From: Bradyrhizobium sp. JYMT SZCCT0180
Lineage (GTDB): Bacteria; Pseudomonadota; Alphaproteobacteria; Rhizobiales; Xanthobacteraceae
Length of the DNA: 64,000 bases
Reading direction: 5' to 3'
NCBI RefSeq assembly: GCF_018130165.1
Contig: NZ_JAFCLZ010000029.1
Location: 35,892-99,891, forward strand
Shown here: positions 1 through 9,251 of the stretch, in pieces
How the letters are laid out: each line of letters starts with the position of its first letter
How positions within the stretch are numbered: position 1 is the first letter of the stretch
Program-made: the position numbers and the translations under genes
The notes under the pieces: generated by a model
Databases searched by the model: none
Seen by the model: only the letters and a program-made list of their open reading frames with translations
Told to the model about the DNA's origin: nothing

Positions 1-409
1 TCGCAGGGAATCCGCCCGCGGCAACATCCCAGCCTTCCGGCATGAACGGAATGATCGTGACCGTCGCGATGAAGGTGCCCGTCGAGCCGAGCGCGCCTAG
101 GATGCCGAGCCGCTTGTCCCAGAAGCCTGCGAGCAGCAGGGACCCAAAGGTCCACTCCGAGACGCCGAGGAAGTAGCTGGCGCCGGCGTGGCCGAATACC
201 GGATAGAGCCACCAGATCAGCGGCCCGTTGTCGATGAAGGGAACCAGTCGTTCGAACTCGTACAGAAACCACTTCTGGTAACCGAAGAAGAAGAACATGA
301 TCACCATCGAGGCGCGGACAACGTGGTAGTCGAGATCCTCGGCAAGCAGGCCGGACCGGTGCAGCGCACGGACAAGTGGAGATTGAGCGGTATTGGCAAG
401 CGTGGTCAT
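1..409 (-). CDS. DUF417 (YkgB/RclC-like) membrane protein, 3' end cut by window edge
   Basis: About 136 codons are present from an ATG at 409; the gene runs off the left edge, so the C-terminus is missing. The translation has the DUF417 look: a hydrophobic segment with a run of four Phe followed by GYQKWF, then an acidic stretch with the motif FIDNGPL and a second hydrophobic segment with WWLYPVFG. In E. coli YkgB/RclC is an inner-membrane protein of the reactive-chlorine response; whether that role applies here is inference. It lies 42 bp downstream of the AhpD-like gene on the same strand, so the two probably form an operon divergent from the AraC regulator at 1097. A redox-stress role would fit the neighbour. 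Confidence 0.8.
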   Translation of the reverse strand, partial: MTTLANTAQSPLVRALHRSGLLAEDLDYHVVRASMVIMFFFFGYQKWFLYEFERLVPFIDNGPLIWWLYPVFGHAGASYFLGVSEWTFGSLLLAGFWDKRLGILGALGSTGTFIATVTIIPFMPEGWDVAAGGFPA

Positions 410-451
410 GGTCGTGATCCTTTCAGAGAGGTGTGATCTGGAGCAGTCGCT

Positions 452-988
452 TCACGCGACCGCGGGGAAGTCGATCTCGGTGTCGTTGATGCGATTGAAG
501 ACGTTGGTGAAGACGGTGGTCGCGAAAGCCAGGCTGATCTCCACCAACTGAGCGTCGCTGTAGTCGGCCGCCTTAATCGCCGCGAAATCCTCGTAGCTGA
601 CGGTGCCGCTGGACTGCGCAAGCTTGCGGACGAAGCCGACCAGTGCATCGCGCTTGGCGTCACCGGTAGGTTGGCCCTCGCGGATCTGCTTCAGTACCTC
701 CGGCTTCACGCCGGCTAGCTTGGCGAGGTGACTGTGGGCGGCGACGCAATAGTCGCAGCCGCCGGAGGCGCTGATGACGAGCTTGATAATCTCCTGATCG
801 CGCTTGGTCAGGCTGCCTGCAGCGAGGACGGCATCGGCGGCGAGGACCGATTTGAGGGCGGCAGGGCCGTGCGCGGCAATGGCCGCGAACGTGTTCGGCA
901 CGCTGCCGATCGCCTGCTTGATCTCGGCATAGATCTGGCCCGACCCGCCGGCGTCGGATTCGAGGTTCGGGACTGAAAGACGTGACAT
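452..988 (-). CDS. carboxymuconolactone decarboxylase / AhpD-like alkylhydroperoxidase
   Basis: The 178-residue protein is an all-alpha CMD-family enzyme. The AhpD-type redox motif is visible as CDYC (Cys78 and Cys81) followed by VAAH with His85, the arrangement used for peroxide reduction. The preceding region (about 25-60) matches the usual family helices and the length is typical. Start: ATG at 988 preceded by AAGGAGCG, a strong ribosome-binding site. It is first in a probable two-gene operon with the DUF417 protein and divergent from a cupin-type AraC regulator, a common pairing. Substrate is unknown; peroxidase activity is inferred from the CxxC. Confidence 0.88.
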   Translation of the reverse strand: MSRLSVPNLESDAGGSGQIYAEIKQAIGSVPNTFAAIAAHGPAALKSVLAADAVLAAGSLTKRDQEIIKLVISASGGCDYCVAAHSHLAKLAGVKPEVLKQIREGQPTGDAKRDALVGFVRKLAQSSGTVSYEDFAAIKAADYSDAQLVEISLAFATTVFTNVFNRINDTEIDFPAVA

Positions 989-1044
989 GGGACGCTCCTT
1001 GGTTTCGTTGGTGAACGATTGCGGAGCGACTATAGGATCGAGAT

Positions 1045-1094
1045 TTGAGACGTTGAATGTTACATAACCTCGATTATATGCTCTATCGTCTCAA
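1045..1094. promoter_or_regulatory. inverted repeat TTGAGACG / CGTCTCAA in a divergent promoter region
   Basis: Perfect 8-bp arms lie at 1045-1052 and 1087-1094, 34 bp apart, between the AhpD-like gene (start 988) and the AraC gene (start 1097). An imperfect CATAA/TTATATG dyad sits between the arms. The right arm ends 2 bp before the proposed AraC start codon, so binding could also autoregulate. This is a candidate operator for the AraC protein; that assignment is inference. Confidence 0.4.
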
Positions 1095-1096
1095 GT

Positions 1097-2110
1097 ATGA
1101 TGCTAGGGGGCGCCGTGGATTGGCTCAGCCGGCTGTTTGAAATGATGCCGGTGCGCGGGCGGCTCGACCTGCGCTGCTCTTACGGCCCCCCTTGGCGCAT
1201 CGACCAGGGGCCCGGCGAGGCCAACGAAATCCCGTACCACGCCGTGCTCGCCGGCTCCGCGATGCTGGAAGATCCGGCGGGCGGCCGACCGCTGCAGCTG
1301 AACGCCGGCGACATCCTGCTGCTTCCAGGCAACCCGCGGCACGTGATGCACGACGGCAGCGGGGCCACGCCGCTGCCGTCCCGCAACCGCGCGGCCCTCA
1401 ACTTCACGATCAGCGAAAATCACGGTTCGGAGGAGCGGCTCGATCTATTGTGCGGACACTTCGCCGTCGCTCCGCCGCACGACCGCCTGCTGCGCAGCTA
1501 TCTGCCGCCGCGCCTCGTCGTGCATGTCGGGCCCTTCGCCGGGCAGAAGGAAACGGCTGCGCAACTCGCGGGCCTCGTCTCGCTGATGCGGAGCGAGTCG
1601 GCGGACGATCGCATGGGCGGCCGCGCCATGCTGAACGCGCTGTCGACGGCAATGTTCGCGCTTGTGCTACGCCTCGCGAGCGAAACCCAGGTTTCCCCGC
1701 GGGGCCTTCTTGCCCTGGCCGGTCATCCCCGCTTGGCACCGGCGGTGGCCGCTCTTTTCAACGAGCCCGCACGCGCATGGTCGCTGCCTGACCTTGCGCG
1801 CCTCACCAACATGTCGCGAGCGACGCTCGCGCGGCAGTTTCAGGAGAAGCTGGGAAGATCGGCCAGTGACCTCCTGACCGACATCCGCATGACGCTCGCG
1901 GCCAACGAACTCAAGAACCCCATGCTTTCAACCGGCGCTGTGGCGGAGGCGGTCGGATATCAATCCGAAGCGGCCTTCCAGCGCGCCTTCAAGAGCCACA
2001 TGGGCGTCACTCCGGCGCAGTGGCGCAAGATGCAGGAGCTGCCTGCCAGGGGCGTGTTCGCAAAGCGCGCAGCAGCTGTCGAAGGGAAGACTGAGGAAGC
2101 GAAGGGTTAG
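1097..2110 (+). CDS. AraC-family regulator with N-terminal cupin domain
   Basis: The protein has 337 residues. Residues about 10-200 form a cupin-like sensor of the AraC_binding_2/cupin_6 kind (GDILLLPGNPRHVMHD near residue 75). Residues about 225-320 hold two helix-turn-helices: SLPDLARLTNMSRATLARQF and STGAVAEAVGYQSEAAFQRA, followed by the family ending GVTPAQWRK. Genes of this subfamily usually sit beside, and activate, small oxidoreductase genes, and here the divergent CMD and DUF417 genes are the obvious targets. A second ATG at 1100 and one at 1142 are alternative starts; the ribosome-binding site before 1097 is poor. Confidence 0.9.
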   Translation: MMLGGAVDWLSRLFEMMPVRGRLDLRCSYGPPWRIDQGPGEANEIPYHAVLAGSAMLEDPAGGRPLQLNAGDILLLPGNPRHVMHDGSGATPLPSRNRAALNFTISENHGSEERLDLLCGHFAVAPPHDRLLRSYLPPRLVVHVGPFAGQKETAAQLAGLVSLMRSESADDRMGGRAMLNALSTAMFALVLRLASETQVSPRGLLALAGHPRLAPAVAALFNEPARAWSLPDLARLTNMSRATLARQFQEKLGRSASDLLTDIRMTLAANELKNPMLSTGAVAEAVGYQSEAAFQRAFKSHMGVTPAQWRKMQELPARGVFAKRAAAVEGKTEEAKG

Positions 2111-2390
2111 CATCCGCGCTTTGCCCCATTAGCGGCCGTTGCGTGGCGGACGATCCCGCTCCTTGGTCAGAATGCGGTCTGCTCAGCAACGCGAAGTGCA
2201 ATCGCATTTCGTTGATGATCGATGGCCAGCGCTCGCCCGCTCGAAGTCGGTACCTGGTCGGTGTTTGCACAAGCTAATACTGGTCCGAAGAAACAAGGCA
2301 GGCCATCTGCTGCTCGCGACCGCTGCTTGCCTTGCCAAAGCGCGGGAAAAACGCAAGGTTCGTGCGGTTCGGATTCGGAGAGTCTCGGCC

Positions 2391-3185
2391 GTGTTTATTT
2401 TTTCTATTAGGACTGCTCTCCTCGCCGTCGCAGTGTCAGCTTCATCTCTTTCCAGTGCAGCTGCTTTGTCCGCGCAGTCAGAATTGTTGTGCAGCCCGGA
2501 AGGCTTAATGCGTTTGATCCCTCAGTTTAATGCAAATGGGAAATTCACAATTCCTGATCCCAACACCGACTTGCAGAGATTCCTTTCAGCGCAACAAGGT
2601 CTTTCAAATGCGATTGATATGATCTTGGCCCAGGAAAACATAAGCCAAAATCCGTCTGACGTCGGAAGCCTTCCATCCCGGCCGCTAGTATTCGCTAGCA
2701 ACTGGTTATCCAGTGAAGTGGGAATACAGACAGATGGAACAAATTTGAGTTCTCCCGAGAAAGGAGGAAAGTTTGGTGGTTATCGCGTTCAGTCGTTTTT
2801 GACCGGACTTACTCCGGTGCCTTTGTCCCAAGGAAGCATTTATGCAATCAAGCAATCAAAGCCGACCTATCCGGCACTTGTTTACCCGATGCCCACGAGC
2901 CACCCTTGCGTGAACAGGCTTGTTCTAGGCGCTTACAATACTGCTGGCTCCTGGCCGACCCCGACATATGCTCTTGGTAAATATCAGCTGGATAACAATG
3001 GTCTCCCAATGCGCGACAAGCCATTGGTCACCTACTTGATCGTCAATATCTGTCTTGATCTTGGCAAGTCAGCGATGATCAAAAAACAATCGGTATTACG
3101 CCCAAGTGCAATGATCATTCTGGCGCTTCATTGGCCATGTGAGAGCTCAGAATGCGCTAATAATGGAATTGGCCATCAACATTGA
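2391..3185 (+). CDS. orphan putative secreted protein, lower GC than surroundings
   Basis: Not recognised. An open frame exists from 2139, but its first 84 codons look non-coding. I prefer the GTG at 2391, preceded by GGAG, because it starts a good signal peptide (VFIFSIRTALLAVAVSASS, then an Ala-rich end near AALSA). The mature part (about 235 residues) has Cys near its N-terminus (LLC) and several Pro/Tyr-rich stretches (YPALVYPMPTSHPC). Base composition is clearly more AT-rich than neighbouring genes, suggesting recent acquisition. The last 35 residues look unlike the rest and could be a frameshifted tail. No function is proposed. Confidence 0.5.
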   Translation: MFIFSIRTALLAVAVSASSLSSAAALSAQSELLCSPEGLMRLIPQFNANGKFTIPDPNTDLQRFLSAQQGLSNAIDMILAQENISQNPSDVGSLPSRPLVFASNWLSSEVGIQTDGTNLSSPEKGGKFGGYRVQSFLTGLTPVPLSQGSIYAIKQSKPTYPALVYPMPTSHPCVNRLVLGAYNTAGSWPTPTYALGKYQLDNNGLPMRDKPLVTYLIVNICLDLGKSAMIKKQSVLRPSAMIILALHWPCESSECANNGIGHQH

Positions 3186-3252
3186 CCGTGCCTGAATGTC
3201 CGCCGTGGGGTCATGCCCAGCTAGCTGAGGTCGAGCATTCGCTGGCCTGGCC

Positions 3253-4551
3253 TTACACCCATCCCGGCGTAAACAGTCGTGGCAGCGCCAGGACCGTCCA
3301 TTCCGAGAAGGCGCAGATCAGGATCACGATCAGCAGCGGGATCATCATGATATGTAGCAGCCCCTGAATCTTCGCCATCGGCACGCCACCCACGGCGCAC
3401 GCCGTCATCGCGCACATGCCGACGGGCGGTGTCAGAAGCCCGAACGACTGCGTCATCACCACGATCACGCCGAGATGCACGGGATGGATCCCGACCTGCA
3501 TCGCGATCGGATTGATGATGGGAACAAAGATCAGGATCGCAGGCAGGGCATCCATGAAAGTGCCCAGCAGAATGTTCAGGATGACGATCAGGAACATCAC
3601 CACATACTTGTCCCGGGAAAACGAGATCATGAACTGGGTGACGATATCGGGGACCTGATAGTAGGCGAGCAACCAGCCAAACAGGACGGCTCCCGTGAGA
3701 CAGAACAACACCTGCGAAAACTGCGTGACGGTCTCGCCGAACATTGCAGGCAGCTGCCGCCAAGTCAGGCTGCGAAACACGAACAACGTGATAAACAGCG
3801 AATAGACCGCCGCGACGGCCGCCGATTCCGTCGGCGTGAATACGCCGCCGATCATGCCCGCAACCACGATAATGGGCACGCCGAGCGGCCAGCTTGCCGC
3901 CTTGACGCCGTCCCAGATCGCGCGGAACCCAAGAAACTTCGGATGCTCTCGTGGAAAGTCGTATTTGATCGCAAAGAAGTGCGTCTGAATCATCAGCGAC
4001 AAGCCCATCAGCACGCCCGGCAGGATGCCTCCGATCAGCAAGGCGCCGATGGAGACGTTGGCGGTCGCGCCATAGATGACCATCAGGATCGACGGCGGAA
4101 TCACCGCACCCATCGTCGATGTGCAGGCTGTGAGGCAGACCGTAAAGCGCTCGTCATAGCCCCGCTTCTTCATCGCCGGGCAGAAGATCGAGCCGATCGC
4201 CGCGGCGTCCGCGGTGCTGCTGCCGGAAATGCCTGAAATGAACATGCCGACCACGACGTTTACATGCGCGAGCCCTCCGCGCAGATGGCCGACAAGGGAC
4301 ATGGCCAGCTTCACCAGCCGCTCGGAAATCCCGCCATCGGTCATGATGTTGCCGGCGAGGAAGAAAAACGGGAGCGCCAGCAGCGTGAATGCGTTGATGC
4401 CCGTGAACATCTGCTGCACCGCCAGCACCGTCGGCAGGTCGGCGTACCAGATGACGAACAGCGAGGAGAGAATGAGCGAGAACGAGATGGGGACGCCGAT
4501 GACGAGGAGAAGGGTAAGCGAAACCATCAAGAGCGTGAGCGGATGGGTCAT
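3253..4551 (-). CDS. dctM: TRAP transporter large permease subunit (DctM family)
   Basis: The 432-residue protein is the large, roughly 12-helix membrane subunit of a tripartite ATP-independent periplasmic transporter, driving sodium-coupled uptake with DctP and DctQ. Family signatures are visible: PFFFLAGNIMTDGGIS near residue 60, the GISGSSTADAAAIGSI loop near residue 105, STMGAVIPPSI near 145, and GVFTPTESAAVA in the second half. The frame stays open upstream to 4866, but that part is the shadow of dctQ; the start at 4551 overlaps the dctQ stop as ATGA, typical of translational coupling. Last gene of the operon. Confidence 0.95.
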   Translation of the reverse strand: MTHPLTLLMVSLTLLLVIGVPISFSLILSSLFVIWYADLPTVLAVQQMFTGINAFTLLALPFFFLAGNIMTDGGISERLVKLAMSLVGHLRGGLAHVNVVVGMFISGISGSSTADAAAIGSIFCPAMKKRGYDERFTVCLTACTSTMGAVIPPSILMVIYGATANVSIGALLIGGILPGVLMGLSLMIQTHFFAIKYDFPREHPKFLGFRAIWDGVKAASWPLGVPIIVVAGMIGGVFTPTESAAVAAVYSLFITLFVFRSLTWRQLPAMFGETVTQFSQVLFCLTGAVLFGWLLAYYQVPDIVTQFMISFSRDKYVVMFLIVILNILLGTFMDALPAILIFVPIINPIAMQVGIHPVHLGVIVVMTQSFGLLTPPVGMCAMTACAVGGVPMAKIQGLLHIMMIPLLIVILICAFSEWTVLALPRLFTPGWV

Positions 4552-5036
4552 TGCGTTCCGGTCCAGAGACGGCGGCAGCAGCGCGTGATATCGATAACGT
4601 TGACGAGCATCATCAGTGCGCCAGCCACGGGAATAATGATGGTCGGGATGAAAAGCGTGATGCCGAGCGCGGGCGAGAGGCGCTGGAGGCTGACAACCGA
4701 AAAGTACCAGCCCTCGACTGTCATGACCCACGCTACGATCAGCATGCATATGTTGATAATGAGTTGCTGCAGATACAACGCGCGCCCATGCAGGACGCCG
4801 TCCAGCGCATCGAAGGCGAAGTGCGTCCGCCGCATCGAGACGATCGCGGTGCCGAGGAACACGCACCAGATGAATGCGAACAGCGACAGCTCCTCGCCCC
4901 AGAGGAACGACTTCGCGAACAGAAAACGCATCAGGACCTGGATGAAGACGCCCACCGTGGTGAAAGCGAGAAGCAGCGCGAGCAGCGGCAACAGCCCCTG
5001 CTCGATCCGGGCAAACAGTCGCTCAGGCCAGGGCAT
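4548..5036 (-). CDS. dctQ: TRAP transporter small permease subunit (DctQ family)
   Basis: The 162-residue protein has four predicted membrane segments (about residues 14-34, 50-66, 90-108, 128-148) and the DctQ hallmark FLWGEELSLFAFIWCVFLG around residues 44-62. The small subunit bridges binding protein and large permease. The length is normal. Its stop overlaps the dctM start, and only two bases separate its start from the dctP stop, so the three genes are one operon. Confidence 0.94.
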   Translation of the reverse strand: MPWPERLFARIEQGLLPLLALLLAFTTVGVFIQVLMRFLFAKSFLWGEELSLFAFIWCVFLGTAIVSMRRTHFAFDALDGVLHGRALYLQQLIINICMLIVAWVMTVEGWYFSVVSLQRLSPALGITLFIPTIIIPVAGALMMLVNVIDITRCCRRLWTGTQ

Positions 5037-5038
5037 GC

Positions 5039-6037
5039 TTACTTCTTCTGGCTGCGGATGGTTTCCAGAAGCGGCACCGCCTTGATGTCGCCGGCCACCT
5101 TGTCCTGGATCGGCGCTACGAGGGCGATGAACTTGGCCTTGTCGGGCTTGGTCAGCACCGCGCCCTTGGTTTTCAGCCCCTCGACCGCCGCATCCACGAA
5201 CTCATCGTCCTTCATGCGCTCGTGGACGGAGGCGTCGATCGCGGCCTGAAGGACGATCGCCTTGAGATCGGCGGGCAGCGAGTTGAGCTTGCGCTCGTTC
5301 ATGAACACCGGATTGATGCCGTATTGGTGCTCGGTCTGGCTGATGTATTTCGCCGCCTCGTAGTGCTTGTTCGATTCGATCACGGCGAGACCGTTTTCGG
5401 CGGCGTCGATCACGCCCGATTGCAGCGCCTGATAGACTTCGCCAAAATTCATCGGCGTCGGAATCGCGCCGAACGCCTTCCAGATGGTGACTTCGACCGG
5501 GTTGTTCTGCACGCGGATCTTCACGTTAGTCAGATCCTCGGGACCGGCCACCGAACCCTTGCGGCTGTAGATATTGCGCACGCCGGACGTGTAGTAGCCT
5601 ATCCGCTTGAGGCCGAGGCTCTTGCCGGCGACTATTGCGTCGATCTGCTCGCTGAATTTCGGATCGTTGATGACGCGTGCGACATGCGCGCGATCGTTGA
5701 ACAGGTAAGAGACGCTCAGCAGGCCAAGCTCGGGAATGACGGTCGCCGCGTTGGCTGCGCTGCACGACGACATGTCGAGGGTGCCGAGGCGCACGCCTTC
5801 CAGCATCGCCACTTCCGCGCCGAGTTGTCCGGCTGGAAAGACGTTGACGCGGATGCGGCCGTTGCTGCGCTCCTCCACGAGCTTTTTGAACATCTTGTGA
5901 CCTTCGTCGTACATGCTGCCGACGGGCTGGTCGTGGCCGACGCGCAGCGTGATCTCCTGCGCGGATGCGACTGCCGATGCCGCCAAAAGTGCGACGAGAC
6001 CGGCAAATAGAGAACGAAAGGACGGCAATACGCTCAT
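5039..6037 (-). CDS. dctP: TRAP transporter periplasmic solute-binding protein (DctP family)
   Basis: The protein has 332 residues from ATG 6037, preceded by GGGGAGAGAG. The frame is open to 6091, but the extension is Lys-rich and lacks a signal. A signal peptide runs over about residues 1-27 and ends in AVASAQ. The mature part begins ITLRVGHDQPVGSMYDEG and contains FPAGQLGAE, the central arginine-containing KIRVQNNPVE (the family Arg that binds the ligand carboxylate) and QSGVIDAAENG. These place it in the DctP/SiaP family that binds organic or sugar acids. The substrate cannot be named from sequence; the GntR/FCD regulator next door hints at a hexuronate or similar acid. Confidence 0.93.
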   Translation of the reverse strand: MSVLPSFRSLFAGLVALLAASAVASAQEITLRVGHDQPVGSMYDEGHKMFKKLVEERSNGRIRVNVFPAGQLGAEVAMLEGVRLGTLDMSSCSAANAATVIPELGLLSVSYLFNDRAHVARVINDPKFSEQIDAIVAGKSLGLKRIGYYTSGVRNIYSRKGSVAGPEDLTNVKIRVQNNPVEVTIWKAFGAIPTPMNFGEVYQALQSGVIDAAENGLAVIESNKHYEAAKYISQTEHQYGINPVFMNERKLNSLPADLKAIVLQAAIDASVHERMKDDEFVDAAVEGLKTKGAVLTKPDKAKFIALVAPIQDKVAGDIKAVPLLETIRSQKK

Positions 6038-6083
6038 GTCTCTCTCCCCGGAGTGCAATGATTTGAGTTTTTTTATTTTCTTA

Positions 6084-6129
6084 TTGATCATATGAATGGA
6101 TTGCCGTCAATGATGATTCATAATATCAA
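6084..6129. promoter_or_regulatory. 14-bp imperfect inverted repeat, candidate GntR operator
   Basis: TTGATCATATGAAT at 6084-6097 is matched by ATTCATAATATCAA at 6116-6129 (12 of 14 pairs), separated by 18 bp, in an AT-rich island between dctP (start 6037) and the GntR gene (start 6178). Its position suits control of both divergent units. Assignment to the FCD regulator is inference. Confidence 0.5.
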
Positions 6130-6177
6130 ACCGAATCGCGAGCGACGACCGGTCAACATCGACGGAGGATCAGCGCG

Positions 6178-7011
6178 ATGGCGCGCAAGCAGACGCTCGG
6201 AAAAACAAAGACGAAGATTGCCAGCCGCGAACCTAAAGGCGCGCCGTCCGAGAAGCGCACGCTGCAGATCGCAAGGGCGATCGGATTGCGCATCCTGGCT
6301 GGGGATTACCAACCCGGCTCGAATATTCCCGTTGAACCCGAGCTCTGTCGCGAACTGGGCGTGAGCCGGACCGTTTTGCGCGAGGCGATCAACCTTCTTA
6401 CCGCGAACGGCATGGTGACGCCGCGCGTGAAGGTAGGCACCGTGATCAATCCGCGCGCGCAGTGGAATTTCCTTGATCCGGCGCTGCTCGATTGGCTGCT
6501 GGCGATGGGCGATATCGGCCCCTTCCTGATGAAATTATCGGAATTCCGCCACGCATTGGAACCGGCGGCTGCGTCACTCGCCGCCGTTAACGCGACGTTC
6601 GAGGACTTCGAACGTTTGCATCGCGCGTATGAAGACATGGCCGCCTCGACGGATAACCTCGAGGCCTGGGTTGCCGCCGACTTCCGATTTCATCAGGCCA
6701 TCTACCTTGCCACCCGCAACGAGTTTTTCTGGCCGGTCGGACGCTTGCTGGAGCCAGCGTTGATCGCGGGCTTCCGCGTCATCGGCAGCGCCCACAATCA
6801 GCAATGCCTGCCCGAACACCGTGCCGTGCGCGATGCCATCATCGCGCGCGAACCGCATCGCGCCTATCAGGCCGTCGTCGATCTCATGCGGACATCGGAT
6901 TCGGATCTGGTGCAGATGCTTGCGCCCGGAAAGGAGAAAGCCGGATTAGCGAAGAAAGGGAAAATCGGATCCAAATCTCCGCGCGCTGGAGGCATTGCAA
7001 AAGCCTCCTGA
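6178..7011 (+). CDS. GntR-family regulator, FadR subfamily (FCD domain)
   Basis: The protein has 277 residues. A Lys-rich N-terminal tail precedes a winged HTH at about residues 28-95, with the GntR signature GSNIPVEPELCRELGVSRT followed by VLREAINLLTANGMV. An all-helical FCD effector domain follows at about 105-235; ADFRFHQAIY and PEHRAVRDAI supply the usual metal-binding Asp/His residues. A Lys/Gly-rich tail of about 30 residues ends the protein. It is divergent from the TRAP operon, the classic arrangement for a repressor that senses the transported acid. GGAGGATCAGCGCG lies upstream of the ATG. Confidence 0.93.
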   Translation: MARKQTLGKTKTKIASREPKGAPSEKRTLQIARAIGLRILAGDYQPGSNIPVEPELCRELGVSRTVLREAINLLTANGMVTPRVKVGTVINPRAQWNFLDPALLDWLLAMGDIGPFLMKLSEFRHALEPAAASLAAVNATFEDFERLHRAYEDMAASTDNLEAWVAADFRFHQAIYLATRNEFFWPVGRLLEPALIAGFRVIGSAHNQQCLPEHRAVRDAIIAREPHRAYQAVVDLMRTSDSDLVQMLAPGKEKAGLAKKGKIGSKSPRAGGIAKAS

Positions 7012-7074
7012 ATCGCACCAGGCGCGAGGCACAAACCGTCAAGGCAAAACCGGTGCCCGATCTTTCGGGACGCC

Positions 7075-7929
7075 TTAATGTTCGACCCGGTACAGGCGCC
7101 ATCGCTCCGGCACGCCTTTCAGTCGATGAACGCCGCGATCCTTGAAGAGGATTCCCGACTGCGACATCAGATCCTTGACCGCGCTCGAGACCAGGACTTC
7201 GCCGGCACGCGCTTTCGCGGCGACGCGCGCGCCGATGTGAAACGCGAGACCGACCATCTCGGCCCCGCTCACTTTGTATTCGCCCGCATGCAGCCCCACC
7301 CTGATCTCCAGCCCCAGCGTGCGCACGGCCTCGCGGATCGCGGTCGCGCAACGGACCCCGGCAGCCGGCGCCTTGAAGGTCGCGAGCAGTCCGTCCCCCG
7401 TGGTCACGACTTCCTTGCCGCGCAGGGTCTTCAGCTCTCTGCGGACGGCGACGTAATAGTGACTCATCACCTGCGTCCAGCGGGCATCGCCAAGCCGCGC
7501 GGCTTTTTCGGTGGACCGGACGATATCGACAAACAGGATCGTGGCGAGCGCCTTTTCGGGTTCGGCGCCACGGCCGGCCGATCGGCGCCGCATCGCAATG
7601 GGGCCCGGCAGCGGTTCATAGCGATGGCTACGTCGCCGCGCGATCGCGGCTTTTGCATAGTCCATGGCACGCTGCGCCGTACCGCAACGAACGGTTTTCA
7701 CCCTCGGTGGAAGCGTCCAGAAAACCTTTCGCCCATCTCCGGCGCCATGGACCTCCACGGCGCCCCACTTCAGGAAAACCGCCGAGCCAACGCGTCGAAT
7801 ACACCATGCCTTGGACGTGTATCCGGAAACGTTCGACTGATGGACTCCAATGCGAAGGAACTTGGGCATGAACGTGCGGCCAATCGAAAGACCGTTTGGG
7901 TCTACCAGAGGTAAAGCGTAGTCGCACAT
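7075..7929 (-). CDS. class III adenylate/guanylate cyclase with WGR-like N-terminal domain
   Basis: The protein has 284 residues. The C-terminal domain (about 125-284) is a class III nucleotide cyclase catalytic domain: FVDIVRST with metal-binding Asp135, VVTTGDGLLATF with the second Asp near 179, and EIRVGLHAGE further on. It would make cAMP or cGMP as a homodimer. Residues about 45-105 resemble a WGR domain (hydrophobic strand, FLKWGAVEVHG, a W-rich strand, then a helix with AMDYAKAAI), although the motif here reads WGA. No membrane segment is seen, so it should be soluble. Start uncertain: the ATG at 7869 is an alternative. Confidence 0.82.
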   Translation of the reverse strand: MCDYALPLVDPNGLSIGRTFMPKFLRIGVHQSNVSGYTSKAWCIRRVGSAVFLKWGAVEVHGAGDGRKVFWTLPPRVKTVRCGTAQRAMDYAKAAIARRRSHRYEPLPGPIAMRRRSAGRGAEPEKALATILFVDIVRSTEKAARLGDARWTQVMSHYYVAVRRELKTLRGKEVVTTGDGLLATFKAPAAGVRCATAIREAVRTLGLEIRVGLHAGEYKVSGAEMVGLAFHIGARVAAKARAGEVLVSSAVKDLMSQSGILFKDRGVHRLKGVPERWRLYRVEH

Positions 7930-8019
7930 TCCTGCGTTGGCAACAGTACTTCCAATCGGGGATTTGCCGACGGCCCTCGCGTCAATTCACGTTCGCCGGG
8001 CTGCGATGTCAGCTTCGAG

Positions 8020-9117
<1,098 letters not shown>

Positions 9118-9204
9118 GGCAACCTCCGCTGTATGGCACGCCTCTTTTCTAGGAGGGAACCGCGGTTGTTTCTCAGCAAACTTGCGCGCATACCGGCAAA
9201 TAGT

Positions 9205-9222
9205 GCAGAAATTCAACGCTGC
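9205..9222. promoter_or_regulatory. possible Lrp-type dyad between ald and the AsnC gene
   Basis: GCAG-N10-CTGC with an AT-rich centre (AAATTCAACG) lies 30 bp before the regulator start and 88 bp before the ald start. This is a weak dyad in the right place for an Lrp/AsnC site; chance occurrence cannot be excluded. Confidence 0.2.
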
Positions 9223-9251
9223 TTGGCACTATGGCGCAGGATTTTAAACAT

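Noticed and set aside
4552..4866. 315-bp upstream extension of the dctM frame
   Set aside because: It overlaps dctQ, is His/Arg-rich and has no family match; the ATGA overlap at 4551 is the normal start.
4264..5249. Long plus-strand frames across the TRAP operon
   Set aside because: They are mirror-image shadows of dctM and dctQ, rich in Arg/Gln/His, with no domain.
9225..9240. TGGCAC-like -24 box for sigma54
   Set aside because: The -12 element does not match TTGC and the spacing is wrong.
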